A DNA stretch of 33,589 nt. Origin: Acidobacteriota bacterium. Lineage in GTDB: Bacteria > Acidobacteriota > Terriglobia > Acidiferrales > UBA7541. The stretch is taken from positions 1-33,589 of the forward strand of contig JAKASX010000037.1 in the NCBI GenBank assembly GCA_021818865.1, written 5' to 3'. This document shows positions 1 through 8,071 of the stretch, one piece after another. The notes below the pieces were generated by a model, which was not told the origin of the DNA, searched no databases, and was given only the letters and a program-made list of their open reading frames with translations. The position numbers and the translations under genes are program-made. Every line of letters begins with the position of its first letter. Position 1 is the stretch's first letter.

Positions 1-262
1 CATTCGAGCTGAACGCGATCCAGTTCCCATCGGGAGAAAATTTCGGATTGGATTTCAGGCCCGGTCCGGCCGTCAGCCGCGTCGCCGCGCCGCCCGCTCG
101 CGGCACGCTCCACAAATCCCCGGCGTACACGAAAGCGATTTCCGTTTTGTTCAGCGTCGGCTGTTGGAGCAGCAGCGGTCCTTGCTGCGGCTGCGCATGG
201 CCAGCGGTGGCGACAAATGTCAAGCAAACGAACAGCGCAATGCAATTTGCGGTACGTCTCAT
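1..262 (-). CDS. Tricorn-like / S41 peptidase N-terminus (partial)
   Basis: Only the first 87 codons are in the window; the gene continues beyond base 1. The protein opens with a hydrophobic signal peptide (about residues 1-23, ending near AHAQ-like small residues), so it is probably exported to the periplasm. After it comes a beta-propeller-type segment with the pattern IAFVYAGDLWSVP, then RLTAGPG and PKFSPDGNWIAF, typical of WD40/TolB-like blades. In Acidobacteriota this arrangement is common at the start of tricorn-protease homologues, which carry PDZ and S41 peptidase domains further on. Those later domains are not visible here, so a TolB-like or amidohydrolase-fused propeller protein remains possible. 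The ATG at 260-262 is chosen because it begins the signal peptide and is preceded by a GAGAGGTG Shine-Dalgarno-like run. Confidence 0.75.
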   Translation of the reverse strand, partial: MRRTANCIALFVCLTFVATAGHAQPQQGPLLLQQPTLNKTEIAFVYAGDLWSVPRAGGAATRLTAGPGLKSNPKFSPDGNWIAFSSN

Positions 263-324
263 GGAAGACACCTCTCTTCCCATTCTTCGGAACGGCACAC
301 TATAACTCCGGCTCGCAGCAGAGT

Positions 325-1485
325 CTACGGATGTCCCTTCGGAAAGTTCGTTGGTACCGCGACCGAAAATGGCGGTTCCCGCGGCGTGGCATTCGATCTT
401 TCGCTGCCGGGCTGCCCGGCACAGACTCGGCCCCCGCTCGGCTGCTGCTGCGTCAAGCAATGCAGCGTGCCGAGGCCGAGCACCAGGTCGCGGCACGGCA
501 CACCCACGATTTCGCGCTTGGGAAAAAGCCTGGCCAGCGTATTCAGCGCCACGCGATCGTTTGCGTCGCCAAACATCGGTACGAGCACCAGCCGGTTCGC
601 GATATAGAAATTCGCGTAGCTCGCCGGCAGCCGCTGCCCGTTGAAATACACCGGCGCAGGCATCGGCAGCGTTTCCACGCGCAGCGGGCGGCCATTTTGG
701 TCGCGCATCGTTTTGACCAAAGCCAGATTTTCCCGAAGCGGCGCGTAGTTCTCCTCCGCCGGATCTCTCTCGACGACAACGACGACGGTTTGCGGATCGA
801 CGAATCGCGCCAGATCATCCACGTGCCCGTGCGTATCGTCGCCGGCGATTCCCCCTTCGAGCCACAGCACCCGCGTCACGCCCAGATATCGGCGAAACAC
901 CTCGGCGTAATCCTGCTCGGTGAATCCCGGATTCCGCTCCTGCACCGGGCTCAACAGACATTCGCGCGTGGTCAGCAGCGCGCCGCGCCCGTTCACGTCG
1001 ATGCTCCCGCCTTCGAGCACCACGCGCCGCTCTTTGTGTTCCGGCGTCCAAACGCGCCGTGCCGCTTTGCGATTGAGTTTCGCAACAACGACGGCGTCCT
1101 TCTTATGATCCGAATATTTCGCCCATCCATTGAATGCGAAATCGTTCCACGCCACTTCCCCCGCCGCGTTTCGCACCGCGATCGGCCCCGAATCCCGCAT
1201 CCAACCGCGATCGGTGGGCACGCGAAAGAAACTCACCGCGTCCAAGTTCGCGCCGGATTTTCGCAGGATCGTTCGCGCGCGCGTTTCCGCTTGGCGATCT
1301 TCCACCAGCAGAAAAACGCGTTCCATGCGCGCCAAGTGCCGCACGATCTCCGCATACGCCCACGGTATCGCGGCGAATTTCCCGGGCCAGTCGGTGCGTT
1401 CGTGCGGCCAGCCGAGCCAAGTGCCTTCGTGCGGCTCCCACTCCGCCGGCATGTGGAACCCGAGGGAAAAGGGCGTCGTTTTCAT
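325..1485 (-). CDS. aguA: Agmatine deiminase
   Basis: This enzyme hydrolyses agmatine to N-carbamoylputrescine and ammonia, in the cytoplasm. The 386-residue protein belongs to the peptidyl-arginine-deiminase-like family. Visible signatures are MPAEWEPHEGTWLGWP at the N-terminus, WMRDSGP near residue 95, EGGS at 158-161, DDTHGHVDD at 216-224 and the nucleophile motif GTLHCLTQQQP with catalytic Cys343. Family members normally end just after QQQP. Here about 37 extra residues follow (350-386), encoded by 325-438, and this tail contains a perfect palindrome at 405-421. The gene starts 12 bp after the stop of aguB, so the two form an operon that makes putrescine from agmatine. The core call is firm; the tail is unexplained. 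Confidence 0.94.
   Translation of the reverse strand: MKTTPFSLGFHMPAEWEPHEGTWLGWPHERTDWPGKFAAIPWAYAEIVRHLARMERVFLLVEDRQAETRARTILRKSGANLDAVSFFRVPTDRGWMRDSGPIAVRNAAGEVAWNDFAFNGWAKYSDHKKDAVVVAKLNRKAARRVWTPEHKERRVVLEGGSIDVNGRGALLTTRECLLSPVQERNPGFTEQDYAEVFRRYLGVTRVLWLEGGIAGDDTHGHVDDLARFVDPQTVVVVVERDPAEENYAPLRENLALVKTMRDQNGRPLRVETLPMPAPVYFNGQRLPASYANFYIANRLVLVPMFGDANDRVALNTLARLFPKREIVGVPCRDLVLGLGTLHCLTQQQPSGGRVCAGQPGSERSNATPREPPFSVAVPTNFPKGHP
405..421. repeat. Palindrome in the aguA 3' extension
   Basis: TGCCGGGCTGCCCGGCA is a perfect inverted repeat with 8-bp arms around a single central base. It lies inside the extra C-terminal tail of aguA, roughly codons 355-361. It could be a REP-like insertion that displaced the original stop codon, a hairpin that ends transcription of the operon, or chance in GC-rich DNA. 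There is no T-run after it in the direction of transcription. Confidence 0.45.
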
Positions 1486-1497
1486 TCGCGGCCGAGG

Positions 1498-2394
1498 CTA
1501 TTCTTCTTCATCCAGCCAGCGCCTGACAATCGGCTCGTACGCGTCGATTCTTCGGTCGCGCAGAAACGGCCAATTCCGCCGCGTCTCTTCCGCCACCGCC
1601 GGATCGCATTCCACCACGAGAATTTCTTCCTTGTCGCTCGCCGCCTGCGAAACCACCTGCCCGAACGGGTCCGCCACGAACGAATTCCCCCAGAATTCCA
1701 GTCCCGGATCCCCCTCTTTCGGCCGCCCTTCGAACCCCACCCGGTTCACCGCCGCTGCGTACACGCCGCTGGCGATCGCGTGCGCGCGGTGCATCGTCCG
1801 CCACGCATCCAGCTGCGCCGCGCCGAACTCCGCTTTTTCGCTCGGGTGCCAGCCGATGCTCGTCGGATAGAAAATCACCTGCGCCCCGCCGAGCGCGGTA
1901 ATTCGCGAGCCCTCCGGGTACCACTGATCCCAGCAGATCTGCACGCCGATCCGTGCGTATCTCGTATCAAAATTTGGAAAGCCAAGATCGCCCGGAGTGA
2001 AGTAGAATTTCTCGTAGTAGAGCGGGTCGTCGGGGATGTGCATCTTGCGATATTTGCCAAGAAAACTCCCGTCCGCATCGAGCACGGCGCAGGTATTGTG
2101 GTAGATGCCGGGGGCGCGCCGCTCGAAAAGCGAGACGACCAGGGCCACCTTTTTCTCCCGGGCGAGTTCTGACAGTTCGTCGGTCGTCGGGCCGGGGACG
2201 GGCTCGGCCAGTTCGAAAAGGCTCGCATCCTCGGCGCGGCAAAAATATTCGGAGCGAAACAGCTCGTGCAGGCAGATAATTTGAGCGCCCCGCGCCGCGG
2301 CTTCGCGGATCTTTTCGCCGGCGCGCTCCAGGTTTTGGGCCGGGTCCGCCGTGCATCGCATCTGCACGAGCCCGATGGTGAATTTGTCCGCCAT
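1498..2394 (-). CDS. aguB: N-carbamoylputrescine amidase
   Basis: The enzyme hydrolyses N-carbamoylputrescine to putrescine, CO2 and ammonia, which is the step after agmatine deiminase. It is a 298-residue nitrilase-superfamily protein with the complete Glu-Lys-Cys triad: Glu44 in HELF, Lys117 in YRKMHIPD and Cys154 in QICWDQWYPE. The sequences YHNTCAVLDADG and EFWGNSFVADPFG fit the AguB branch rather than general nitrilases. It is the first gene of the aguB-aguA pair, with aguA starting 12 bp downstream. The ATG at 2392-2394 opens directly into the domain (MADKFTIGLVQ). No strong ribosome-binding site is seen before it, only a weak GAGACG. Confidence 0.94.
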   Translation of the reverse strand: MADKFTIGLVQMRCTADPAQNLERAGEKIREAAARGAQIICLHELFRSEYFCRAEDASLFELAEPVPGPTTDELSELAREKKVALVVSLFERRAPGIYHNTCAVLDADGSFLGKYRKMHIPDDPLYYEKFYFTPGDLGFPNFDTRYARIGVQICWDQWYPEGSRITALGGAQVIFYPTSIGWHPSEKAEFGAAQLDAWRTMHRAHAIASGVYAAAVNRVGFEGRPKEGDPGLEFWGNSFVADPFGQVVSQAASDKEEILVVECDPAVAEETRRNWPFLRDRRIDAYEPIVRRWLDEEE

Positions 2395-2565
2395 GGCGTC
2401 TCAGTCTATCACGGGCGTCGGGCGCGTTTGCCGCGGCGATTTCGCTCTTGCCGCATCGGTCAGGACGCGCCGCCGCGCTCGCTGCGGACCGACGCGAAGC
2501 TTTCGCCGGGCGACGACCCGAATCAGGACCGCTTGCTTTTTCGCACCGCGAAATGGAGCGATGGC

Positions 2566-2595
2566 TTGACAGAGCGGCAAGCGTAAGGGTATAGC
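2566..2595 (+). promoter_or_regulatory. Sigma-70-type promoter of the PP2C gene
   Basis: TTGACA at 2566-2571 and TATAGC at 2590-2595 are separated by 18 bp. The -10 element ends only 9 bases before the ATG at 2605, so transcription would start within two or three bases of the start codon. That would give a leaderless or nearly leaderless mRNA and leave the GGAG at 2596-2599 outside the transcript. The -35 box matches consensus exactly. The match could still be fortuitous and the true promoter could lie upstream. Confidence 0.45.
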
Positions 2596-2604
2596 GGAGC
2601 AACT

Positions 2605-3411
2605 ATGGGGATCAGTCGCGGACTGGAATTCGCCCAACTCACCGATCTCGGCCTCGTGCGCGAGCGGAATGAGGACTCGTTCGGCTATTGGGAGCCGGAA
2701 GACAAGGCGGAGTTCCAGAAAAAGGGTCGTCTCGCCGTCGTCGCCGACGGCATGGGCGGTCACGAAGGCGGCGAAATGGCCAGCGAAATCGCCGTCCAGA
2801 CCCTCTGCGAAATCTACCGCGATTCGCCGGAACCCGAACCGTCGCAGGCCCTCTCCGAAGCCCTCCGCGAAGCGCATCAGCGCATTCGCTCCTTCGCCGA
2901 AGAGCATCCCGAATATCGCAATATGGGCACCACTTGCACCGCCGCCGTCATCCGTGGCGACCGTCTCTGGTTCGCCCACGTCGGCGACAGCCGCTTATAT
3001 CTGTTTCGCGGCGGCCGTCTGCGCCGGCTGACGCGCGACCACTCCTACGTCAATCAGCTCCTCGAGTCCGGCGTCATCACCAGCGCCGAAGCCGAACACC
3101 ACCCCCAGCGCAACGTCCTCACCTCCGCGCTCGGCATCGGCCGCAACGGCGCCTCCTTCGAAACCTCCGCTCAACCGGTCGAGATCCAATCGGGCGATAC
3201 GCTGCTGCTCTGCACCGACGGATTATGGGGCCTGGTGGGTGAACTCGAGATGATCGACACCGTAGCCGCCCATTCCCCCGCGGACGCCTGCCGCGTCCTC
3301 GTGAACCTGGCCCGCGAGCGCGGCGGCCCCGACAACATCACCGTCGAAATTCTCCGCGTCGTTTCCCTCGAAGCCGCTCCCGCCGGCAAACCCGTTCCCG
3401 ACGGGGCGTAA
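2605..3411 (+). CDS. PP2C-family serine/threonine protein phosphatase
   Basis: This is a soluble 268-residue metal-dependent phosphatase of the Stp/PrpC type, which dephosphorylates Ser/Thr (and some Arg/Tyr) phosphoproteins. All core motifs are visible in order: RNED at 21-24, VADGMGGH with metal-binding Asp48, MGTTCTAAVI at 107-116, HVGDSRLYLFR around 125-135, CTDGLWG with Asp205, and GGPDNITV with Asp243. The length is that of a single catalytic domain with no added sensor or membrane segment. The usual partner, a PknB-like Hanks kinase, is not in the window, so its substrate is unknown. It is followed on the same strand by the DCC, LMF-like and RNase R genes, but a 131-bp gap separates it from the next gene. 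Confidence 0.93.
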   Translation: MGISRGLEFAQLTDLGLVRERNEDSFGYWEPEDKAEFQKKGRLAVVADGMGGHEGGEMASEIAVQTLCEIYRDSPEPEPSQALSEALREAHQRIRSFAEEHPEYRNMGTTCTAAVIRGDRLWFAHVGDSRLYLFRGGRLRRLTRDHSYVNQLLESGVITSAEAEHHPQRNVLTSALGIGRNGASFETSAQPVEIQSGDTLLLCTDGLWGLVGELEMIDTVAAHSPADACRVLVNLARERGGPDNITVEILRVVSLEAAPAGKPVPDGA

Positions 3412-3542
3412 CCCGCCACGCCGCAAAATCCCCGGGAAAGCTACAATAATCGCATCGCTGGCTTTCGAATCGCGCGGCCAGGCGTCAATTGCCGCCCGCG
3501 CGCTTTGCGCCGGCTTTCCGCTCCGCACCGGAGGAGTGGCTC

Positions 3543-3944
3543 GTGGCTGAACTGACGGTGCTCTTCGATGGCGAATGCGCGCTCTGCCGCGCCAGCGCCG
3601 AGCGTGTGCGCCGCCTCGACCGCCTCCGCCGCATCGAGCTGCTCGACCTTCACGATCCCTCCGTCTCAGCCAGGTTCCCGCAAGTGGACCGTGAACGCGC
3701 CCTGCGCCTCATGCAAGCCGTCGACTCTTCCGGCCGCGTTTCGAGCGGCGTCGACGCCTGGGCCGAAATCGCGCGTCGCGTCCCGGCCTGGCGCCCCGCC
3801 GCCGCGCTACTGCGCGTTCCGGGAATCCACGCCGTCGCGGAATGCGTTTACGCGTGGGTCGCGCGCAATCGTTATCGCTGGAATCGCCAGGTCTGCGCCG
3901 ATGGTTCCTGCTCCTTCCACGGCCAGTCGCCGAGCCGTCGCTGA
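3543..3944 (+). CDS. DCC-family (DUF393) thiol-disulfide oxidoreductase
   Basis: This is a small 133-residue protein of the DCC/DUF393 family, related to B. subtilis YuxK. Its defining motif is VLFDGECALC, with Asp9 and the Cys12-x2-Cys15 pair near the N-terminus, followed by the ARFPQVD and RVSSGVDAW segments normal for the family. The family is predicted to do thiol-disulfide chemistry, but substrates are not established. The start is taken as GTG at 3543 because a strong GGAGGAG lies at 3530-3536 with 6-base spacing and the domain begins two residues later. An in-frame ATG at 3489 has no such site. The next gene, 39 bp downstream, is a polytopic membrane protein of the LMF family. DCC proteins are often linked to the related HTTM membrane family, which suggests the pair acts together. 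Confidence 0.85.
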   Translation: MAELTVLFDGECALCRASAERVRRLDRLRRIELLDLHDPSVSARFPQVDRERALRLMQAVDSSGRVSSGVDAWAEIARRVPAWRPAAALLRVPGIHAVAECVYAWVARNRYRWNRQVCADGSCSFHGQSPSRR

Positions 3945-3983
3945 GCGCCCGCTCGGTATCGAAGCCCCTTACGCGCTCGTATA

Positions 3984-5594
3984 ATGTCCGCGGCGATGGA
4001 CCTTCCGCCCGCCAAGCTCGCGCGCTTCTTGCTCGCACCGGCTTCCGGCTATCTGCGGATTCGCCTGATTTTTCTCCGCGCCCTCGCGCTCATCTATTTC
4101 TCCGCTTTCTTTTCCCTCGCGTTCCAGATTCGCGGTCTCATCGGCCCGCAAGGCATCTTGCCCGCAAACGTTTATCTGCAAGCGGTGGCCAAAGCACTCG
4201 GCTGGCTGCGCTTTTGGTACGCGCCCACGCTCCTCTGGGCTTCGAGCGGCAATCACGCGCTCCAGTTTCTCTGCTGGGCGGGCATGGCCGCGGCCCTTCT
4301 CGCCGCGCTGAATTTCTGGCCGCGGATGACCTTTTTCATCTGCCTCGTCCTCTTTCTTTCCTTCATCGCCGCGGCGCAGGATTTCGCCGATTACCAATCC
4401 GACGGCATGCTGCTCGCCGCCGGCCTCCTTGTGCTCTTTTTCGCTCCGCCCGGCTGGCGGCCCGGTCTCGGGTCGGACCATCCGCCCTCCCGCGCCAGCC
4501 TCTACCTTCTCCGTTGGGAATGGTTTCGCATCTATTTCGAATCCGGCATCGCCAAACTCGCAGGCCACGACCCCGAATGGCGCCATCTCACCGCGATGGA
4601 TCAGTATTATCAAAACAACCCTCTGCCAACTTGGATCGGCTGGTACGTCCAGCAATTCCCCCACTGGTTCCAGGCCGCGACCGCCGGTGCCACGCTCGCC
4701 ACCGAACTCGGCCTCGTCCTGCTCGTCTTTTTGCCCCGCCGTTTCCGCATCGCCCTGTTTTTCTGGGTCACCGCTTTTCAAATCGGCATCATTCTCACCG
4801 CCAATTACGCCTTCCTGAATTACCTGGTCCTCGCCGAAGGCTTCCTTCTGCTCGACGACCGCTTCCTCGCCTGGCTGCTTCCGAAACGCTTCGCGAAGCC
4901 CGCGGAAACCGCCGCAAACGGGCAATCAGCCACGCCAGCCGCAACAACTGGCGAAGCGCCGGCCACAGGCAACTGGCGCGGCCGGCTCCATGCCGCCAAA
5001 TCCTGGGCAACCGGCATTACCCTCGGCTGGATCTTCTACGCGACGACGGCGCTGCTCGTCGGCGCCGCGATCCCGTTGCCAATGCAGCCGGTCACGCTTC
5101 TCGAACCTTTTCGCTTCGCCAACTCCTACGGCCTTTTCGCCGTGATGACGCGCGCGCAATACGAAATCGAATTCCAGGGCTCGCCCGACGGCAAAACCTG
5201 GCTCGCCTATCCTTTCCGCTACAAACCCCAGAACCCCGCCCAGCCGCCCGGAATCTACGCTCCCTATCAACCCCGTTTCGATTGGAATTTGTGGTTCGCA
5301 TCGCTCGGCCCTTGGAACCAGTCGCCCATCGTCGTTCGCACCGAGGAGCGCCTTCATGAAACGGATCCCTCCGTCCTCGCCCTTTTCGCCGCAAACCCCT
5401 TCGCTGCGAAACCTCCTCTCGAAGTGCGCGCTGTCCTCTGGCAATATTGGTTCACCGACGCCGCGCAACGGCGAAAGACCGGGGATTGGTGGCGCAGGAA
5501 GCTGATCGGCCTCTACGCTCCGGTCCTCCAGCGCGCCCCCGGCGGCAAATTCGCTGTCATCCAGATGCCGGGAATGATGCAGATGCAACCGTGA
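3984..5594 (+). CDS. Lipase maturation factor family membrane protein
   Basis: This 536-residue polytopic membrane protein resembles the LMF1 family, whose vertebrate members are needed for folding of secreted lipases in the ER. The N-terminal part carries several hydrophobic spans from about residue 28 to 290, interrupted by WFRIYFESGIAKL and HLTAMDQYYQNNPLPTW, which are family hallmarks. The C-terminal soluble part shows YPFRYKP, PRFDWNLWFASLGP and a W-rich stretch, also as in the family. In bacteria the role is not known; oxidative folding or chaperoning of exported proteins is a reasonable inference given the thiol oxidoreductase immediately upstream. A second ATG four codons in is an equally plausible start, since neither has a clear ribosome-binding site. 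RNase R follows after 13 bp, so the three genes probably share a transcript. Confidence 0.85.
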   Translation: MSAAMDLPPAKLARFLLAPASGYLRIRLIFLRALALIYFSAFFSLAFQIRGLIGPQGILPANVYLQAVAKALGWLRFWYAPTLLWASSGNHALQFLCWAGMAAALLAALNFWPRMTFFICLVLFLSFIAAAQDFADYQSDGMLLAAGLLVLFFAPPGWRPGLGSDHPPSRASLYLLRWEWFRIYFESGIAKLAGHDPEWRHLTAMDQYYQNNPLPTWIGWYVQQFPHWFQAATAGATLATELGLVLLVFLPRRFRIALFFWVTAFQIGIILTANYAFLNYLVLAEGFLLLDDRFLAWLLPKRFAKPAETAANGQSATPAATTGEAPATGNWRGRLHAAKSWATGITLGWIFYATTALLVGAAIPLPMQPVTLLEPFRFANSYGLFAVMTRAQYEIEFQGSPDGKTWLAYPFRYKPQNPAQPPGIYAPYQPRFDWNLWFASLGPWNQSPIVVRTEERLHETDPSVLALFAANPFAAKPPLEVRAVLWQYWFTDAAQRRKTGDWWRRKLIGLYAPVLQRAPGGKFAVIQMPGMMQMQP

Positions 5595-5607
5595 CGGGAG
5601 AAAACGC

Positions 5608-8046
5608 ATGAGCCGGCCACTGGAAATCACCGACGAGGAAATCCTCATCGCGCTCACGGGCGCCGAGCCCAAGAGCCTGGGCGAGCTCGCGCGGGCGCTC
5701 GGCATGGCTCGCATGGGCCGCGCTGGCCGGCGCGAATTGCGCCATCGCATCGCGAAGCTCAAGCGGCAGGGCGAAATCGAGGAAATGCGCCGCGAGGGCC
5801 ATCGCTCCTACATCGCCACCGAACAGGCCTCCCGCCGGGCGCACGCTCCCGCCGCCGAGCATGCCGCAAAAGCCGGCCCGCTCCGCGAAGCGCCCCCCGA
5901 ACCTCGCGCTCATGAACGCCGCGATCCCAACCTCTTCACCGGCCGTTTCGTCCAGCATCGCGACGGCTTCGGCTTCGTCGTTCCCGATGAACCGATCGGC
6001 ATCGAAGGCGATCTCTACGTCAATGCGGAAAATACCGGCGACGCCATGCACGGCGACCGCGTCACCGCCCGCATCGATCGCCGCCGTCCCGATGGCCGCG
6101 CCGAAGGCCACATCGTCCGCGTCACCAGCCGCGCGCACCCCACCGTCGTCGGCATTTACCGCTACGTCTCTCGCGGCGGCATCGTGCAGCCGCTCGATCC
6201 GCGCCTCGCCCGCGAAATCCTCGTTCCCGCCGGCGACGAACTGCCCGAGCAATGGCGCCCCGCCGCCGAACGCCCGCGCGCCGAAAAAACGCCCCCGCGT
6301 CGCGCCGAACTCGAAGGTGCCGCCGTCAACGTCGAACTCGTGCGGTTTCCCCGCGGCGGCGTCCGCGCGCTCGGACGCGTGATCGAAGTATTGGGAAAGC
6401 CCGGCGAAGCGGGCGTCGACGTCGAAATCATCGTCCGCAAGCACCACTTGCCTCACGTTTTTCCCGACGAAGTGCTGGACGTCGCGCTCGAAGCTCCGCA
6501 AACTGTGGCCGCGGGTGCGCTCGAAGGTCGCGAGGATTTTCGCGCCCTCCCGATCGTCACCATCGACGGCGAAACGGCGCGCGATTTCGACGACGCCGTC
6601 TACGTCGATCGCCTTCCCCACGGCGGCTTCGAGTTGCAGGTCCACATCGCCGACGTCGCCCACTACGTCGAGCGCGCTTCCGCCCTCGATCGCGAAGCCC
6701 GATTGCGCGGCACTTCCGTCTATTTCCCCGACCGCGCCATCCCCATGCTTCCGCACGAGCTTTCAAACGGCATCTGCTCGCTCAACCCTCGCGAAGACCG
6801 CCTCGTCATGAGCGTCATCATGGAACTCGACGACGCCGGCAAGGTCCTGCGCGCGCGCTTCACGCCCGGCGTCATCCGCTCGGCCGAGCGCATGACCTAC
6901 ACGAACGTCAATCGCGTCCTTGAAGGCGATCCCGAAACCACCGCCCGCTACGCCGCGCTCGCCGAACGCTTCCGCTTGATGAAGGAACTCGCGCTGCTCC
7001 TGAACGCCCGCCGCCAGGAACGCGGCGCGATCGATTTCGACTTGCCAGAGCCCGTCGTCGAATTCGACGAACTCGGTCACCTCAAAACCATCAGCCGCAG
7101 CGAACGCAACATCGCCCATCGCCTGATCGAGGAATTCATGCTCGCGGCCAACGAACAGGTCGCCCGCTATCTCGATCGCCGCGCCCTCGGTTCGCTGCAC
7201 CGCGTCCACGAAATTCCCGACGCGAAAAAAGTCCTCGAATTCGAGGATCTCGCCCGCGCCTTCGGCTACTCCCTCGGCCTCGGCGCCGCGCTCGACCGTC
7301 CCGTCGCCGTTCGTCACGGCCGCCACGCCGCCCAGACGCGCTCCGGTTTTCGCGGCCGCCGCCAGCGCCCGATGGTCGTCAGCGTCCCGCGCGAACTCGA
7401 AATTCGCCCGGCCCACTACCAGCGCCTAGTCGAAAAAATCTCCGGTCGCCCCGAAGAGCGCATCCTTTCCTACCTCATGCTTCGCTCGCTCAAGCAGGCC
7501 CGGTACGCCGCTGACCCGATCGGCCATTTCGCCCTCGGCCTCGATTTCTACACCCATTTCACTTCGCCCATCCGCCGCTACCCCGACCTAGTCGTGCACC
7601 GCATCCTCAAATGGGCGGTCGCCCATCCGGACGAGCGCTCCCTCGCCGGCCCCTATCACGCAGGCGAACTCGAGGAAGTCTCGAGCGAAAGTTCGGAAGC
7701 CGAACGCCGCGCCGTCGACGCCGAACGCGAACTCGTGGATTGGAAAACGGCCGAATACATGGAGCGCCATCTGGGCGAGGAATACGACGCGCTCATCATT
7801 TCGGTGCAGAAATTCGGCTTTTTCGTGGAATTGACGGAAGTCTTCGTCGAAGGACTCGTGCCGATGGATCGCCTCGAGGAAACCGTCGGCGACCGCTGCT
7901 TCTTCCGCGAAACCGACCACGCCATCGTCAGCCGCCGCCGCAATCGCCGCTTCCATCTGGGCGACCGGGTCCGCGTCCGCGCCGAGCGCATCGATCCCGT
8001 GTTCAAACGCGTCGAATTCGCCGTGCTCCTCGGCGCGTCGAAATAA
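5608..8046 (+). CDS. rnr: Ribonuclease R
   Basis: RNase R is a processive 3'-5' exoribonuclease that degrades structured RNA and takes part in RNA quality control. The 812-residue protein has a winged-helix N-terminal segment (about 8-70), cold-shock RNA-binding domains (about 108-290), the catalytic RNB domain (about 310-665) and a C-terminal S1 domain (about 725-808). The active-site motif IDGETARDFDDAV at 319-331 keeps the metal-binding aspartates. HFTSPIRRYPDL near 650-661 is the conserved RNB end motif. One oddity is a basic Arg/His-rich stretch at about 563-590 between the RNB subregions, which looks like a lineage-specific insertion. The gene starts 13 bp after the LMF-like gene. Confidence 0.96.
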   Translation: MSRPLEITDEEILIALTGAEPKSLGELARALGMARMGRAGRRELRHRIAKLKRQGEIEEMRREGHRSYIATEQASRRAHAPAAEHAAKAGPLREAPPEPRAHERRDPNLFTGRFVQHRDGFGFVVPDEPIGIEGDLYVNAENTGDAMHGDRVTARIDRRRPDGRAEGHIVRVTSRAHPTVVGIYRYVSRGGIVQPLDPRLAREILVPAGDELPEQWRPAAERPRAEKTPPRRAELEGAAVNVELVRFPRGGVRALGRVIEVLGKPGEAGVDVEIIVRKHHLPHVFPDEVLDVALEAPQTVAAGALEGREDFRALPIVTIDGETARDFDDAVYVDRLPHGGFELQVHIADVAHYVERASALDREARLRGTSVYFPDRAIPMLPHELSNGICSLNPREDRLVMSVIMELDDAGKVLRARFTPGVIRSAERMTYTNVNRVLEGDPETTARYAALAERFRLMKELALLLNARRQERGAIDFDLPEPVVEFDELGHLKTISRSERNIAHRLIEEFMLAANEQVARYLDRRALGSLHRVHEIPDAKKVLEFEDLARAFGYSLGLGAALDRPVAVRHGRHAAQTRSGFRGRRQRPMVVSVPRELEIRPAHYQRLVEKISGRPEERILSYLMLRSLKQARYAADPIGHFALGLDFYTHFTSPIRRYPDLVVHRILKWAVAHPDERSLAGPYHAGELEEVSSESSEAERRAVDAERELVDWKTAEYMERHLGEEYDALIISVQKFGFFVELTEVFVEGLVPMDRLEETVGDRCFFRETDHAIVSRRRNRRFHLGDRVRVRAERIDPVFKRVEFAVLLGASK

Positions 8047-8071
8047 TCCTTGCGATGGGAAACGCTTCGCC

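Noticed and set aside
217-2172. A 651-codon open frame on the plus strand opposite aguA and aguB
   Set aside because: It is antisense to two clearly recognised enzymes, has an Arg/His-rich composition expected from the complementary frame of GC-rich genes, and shows no motif.
3842-5359. A 505-codon open frame overlapping the LMF-like gene in another frame
   Set aside because: Arg/Pro/Ala-rich low-complexity reading with no motif; the LMF-like frame carries family signatures over the same DNA.
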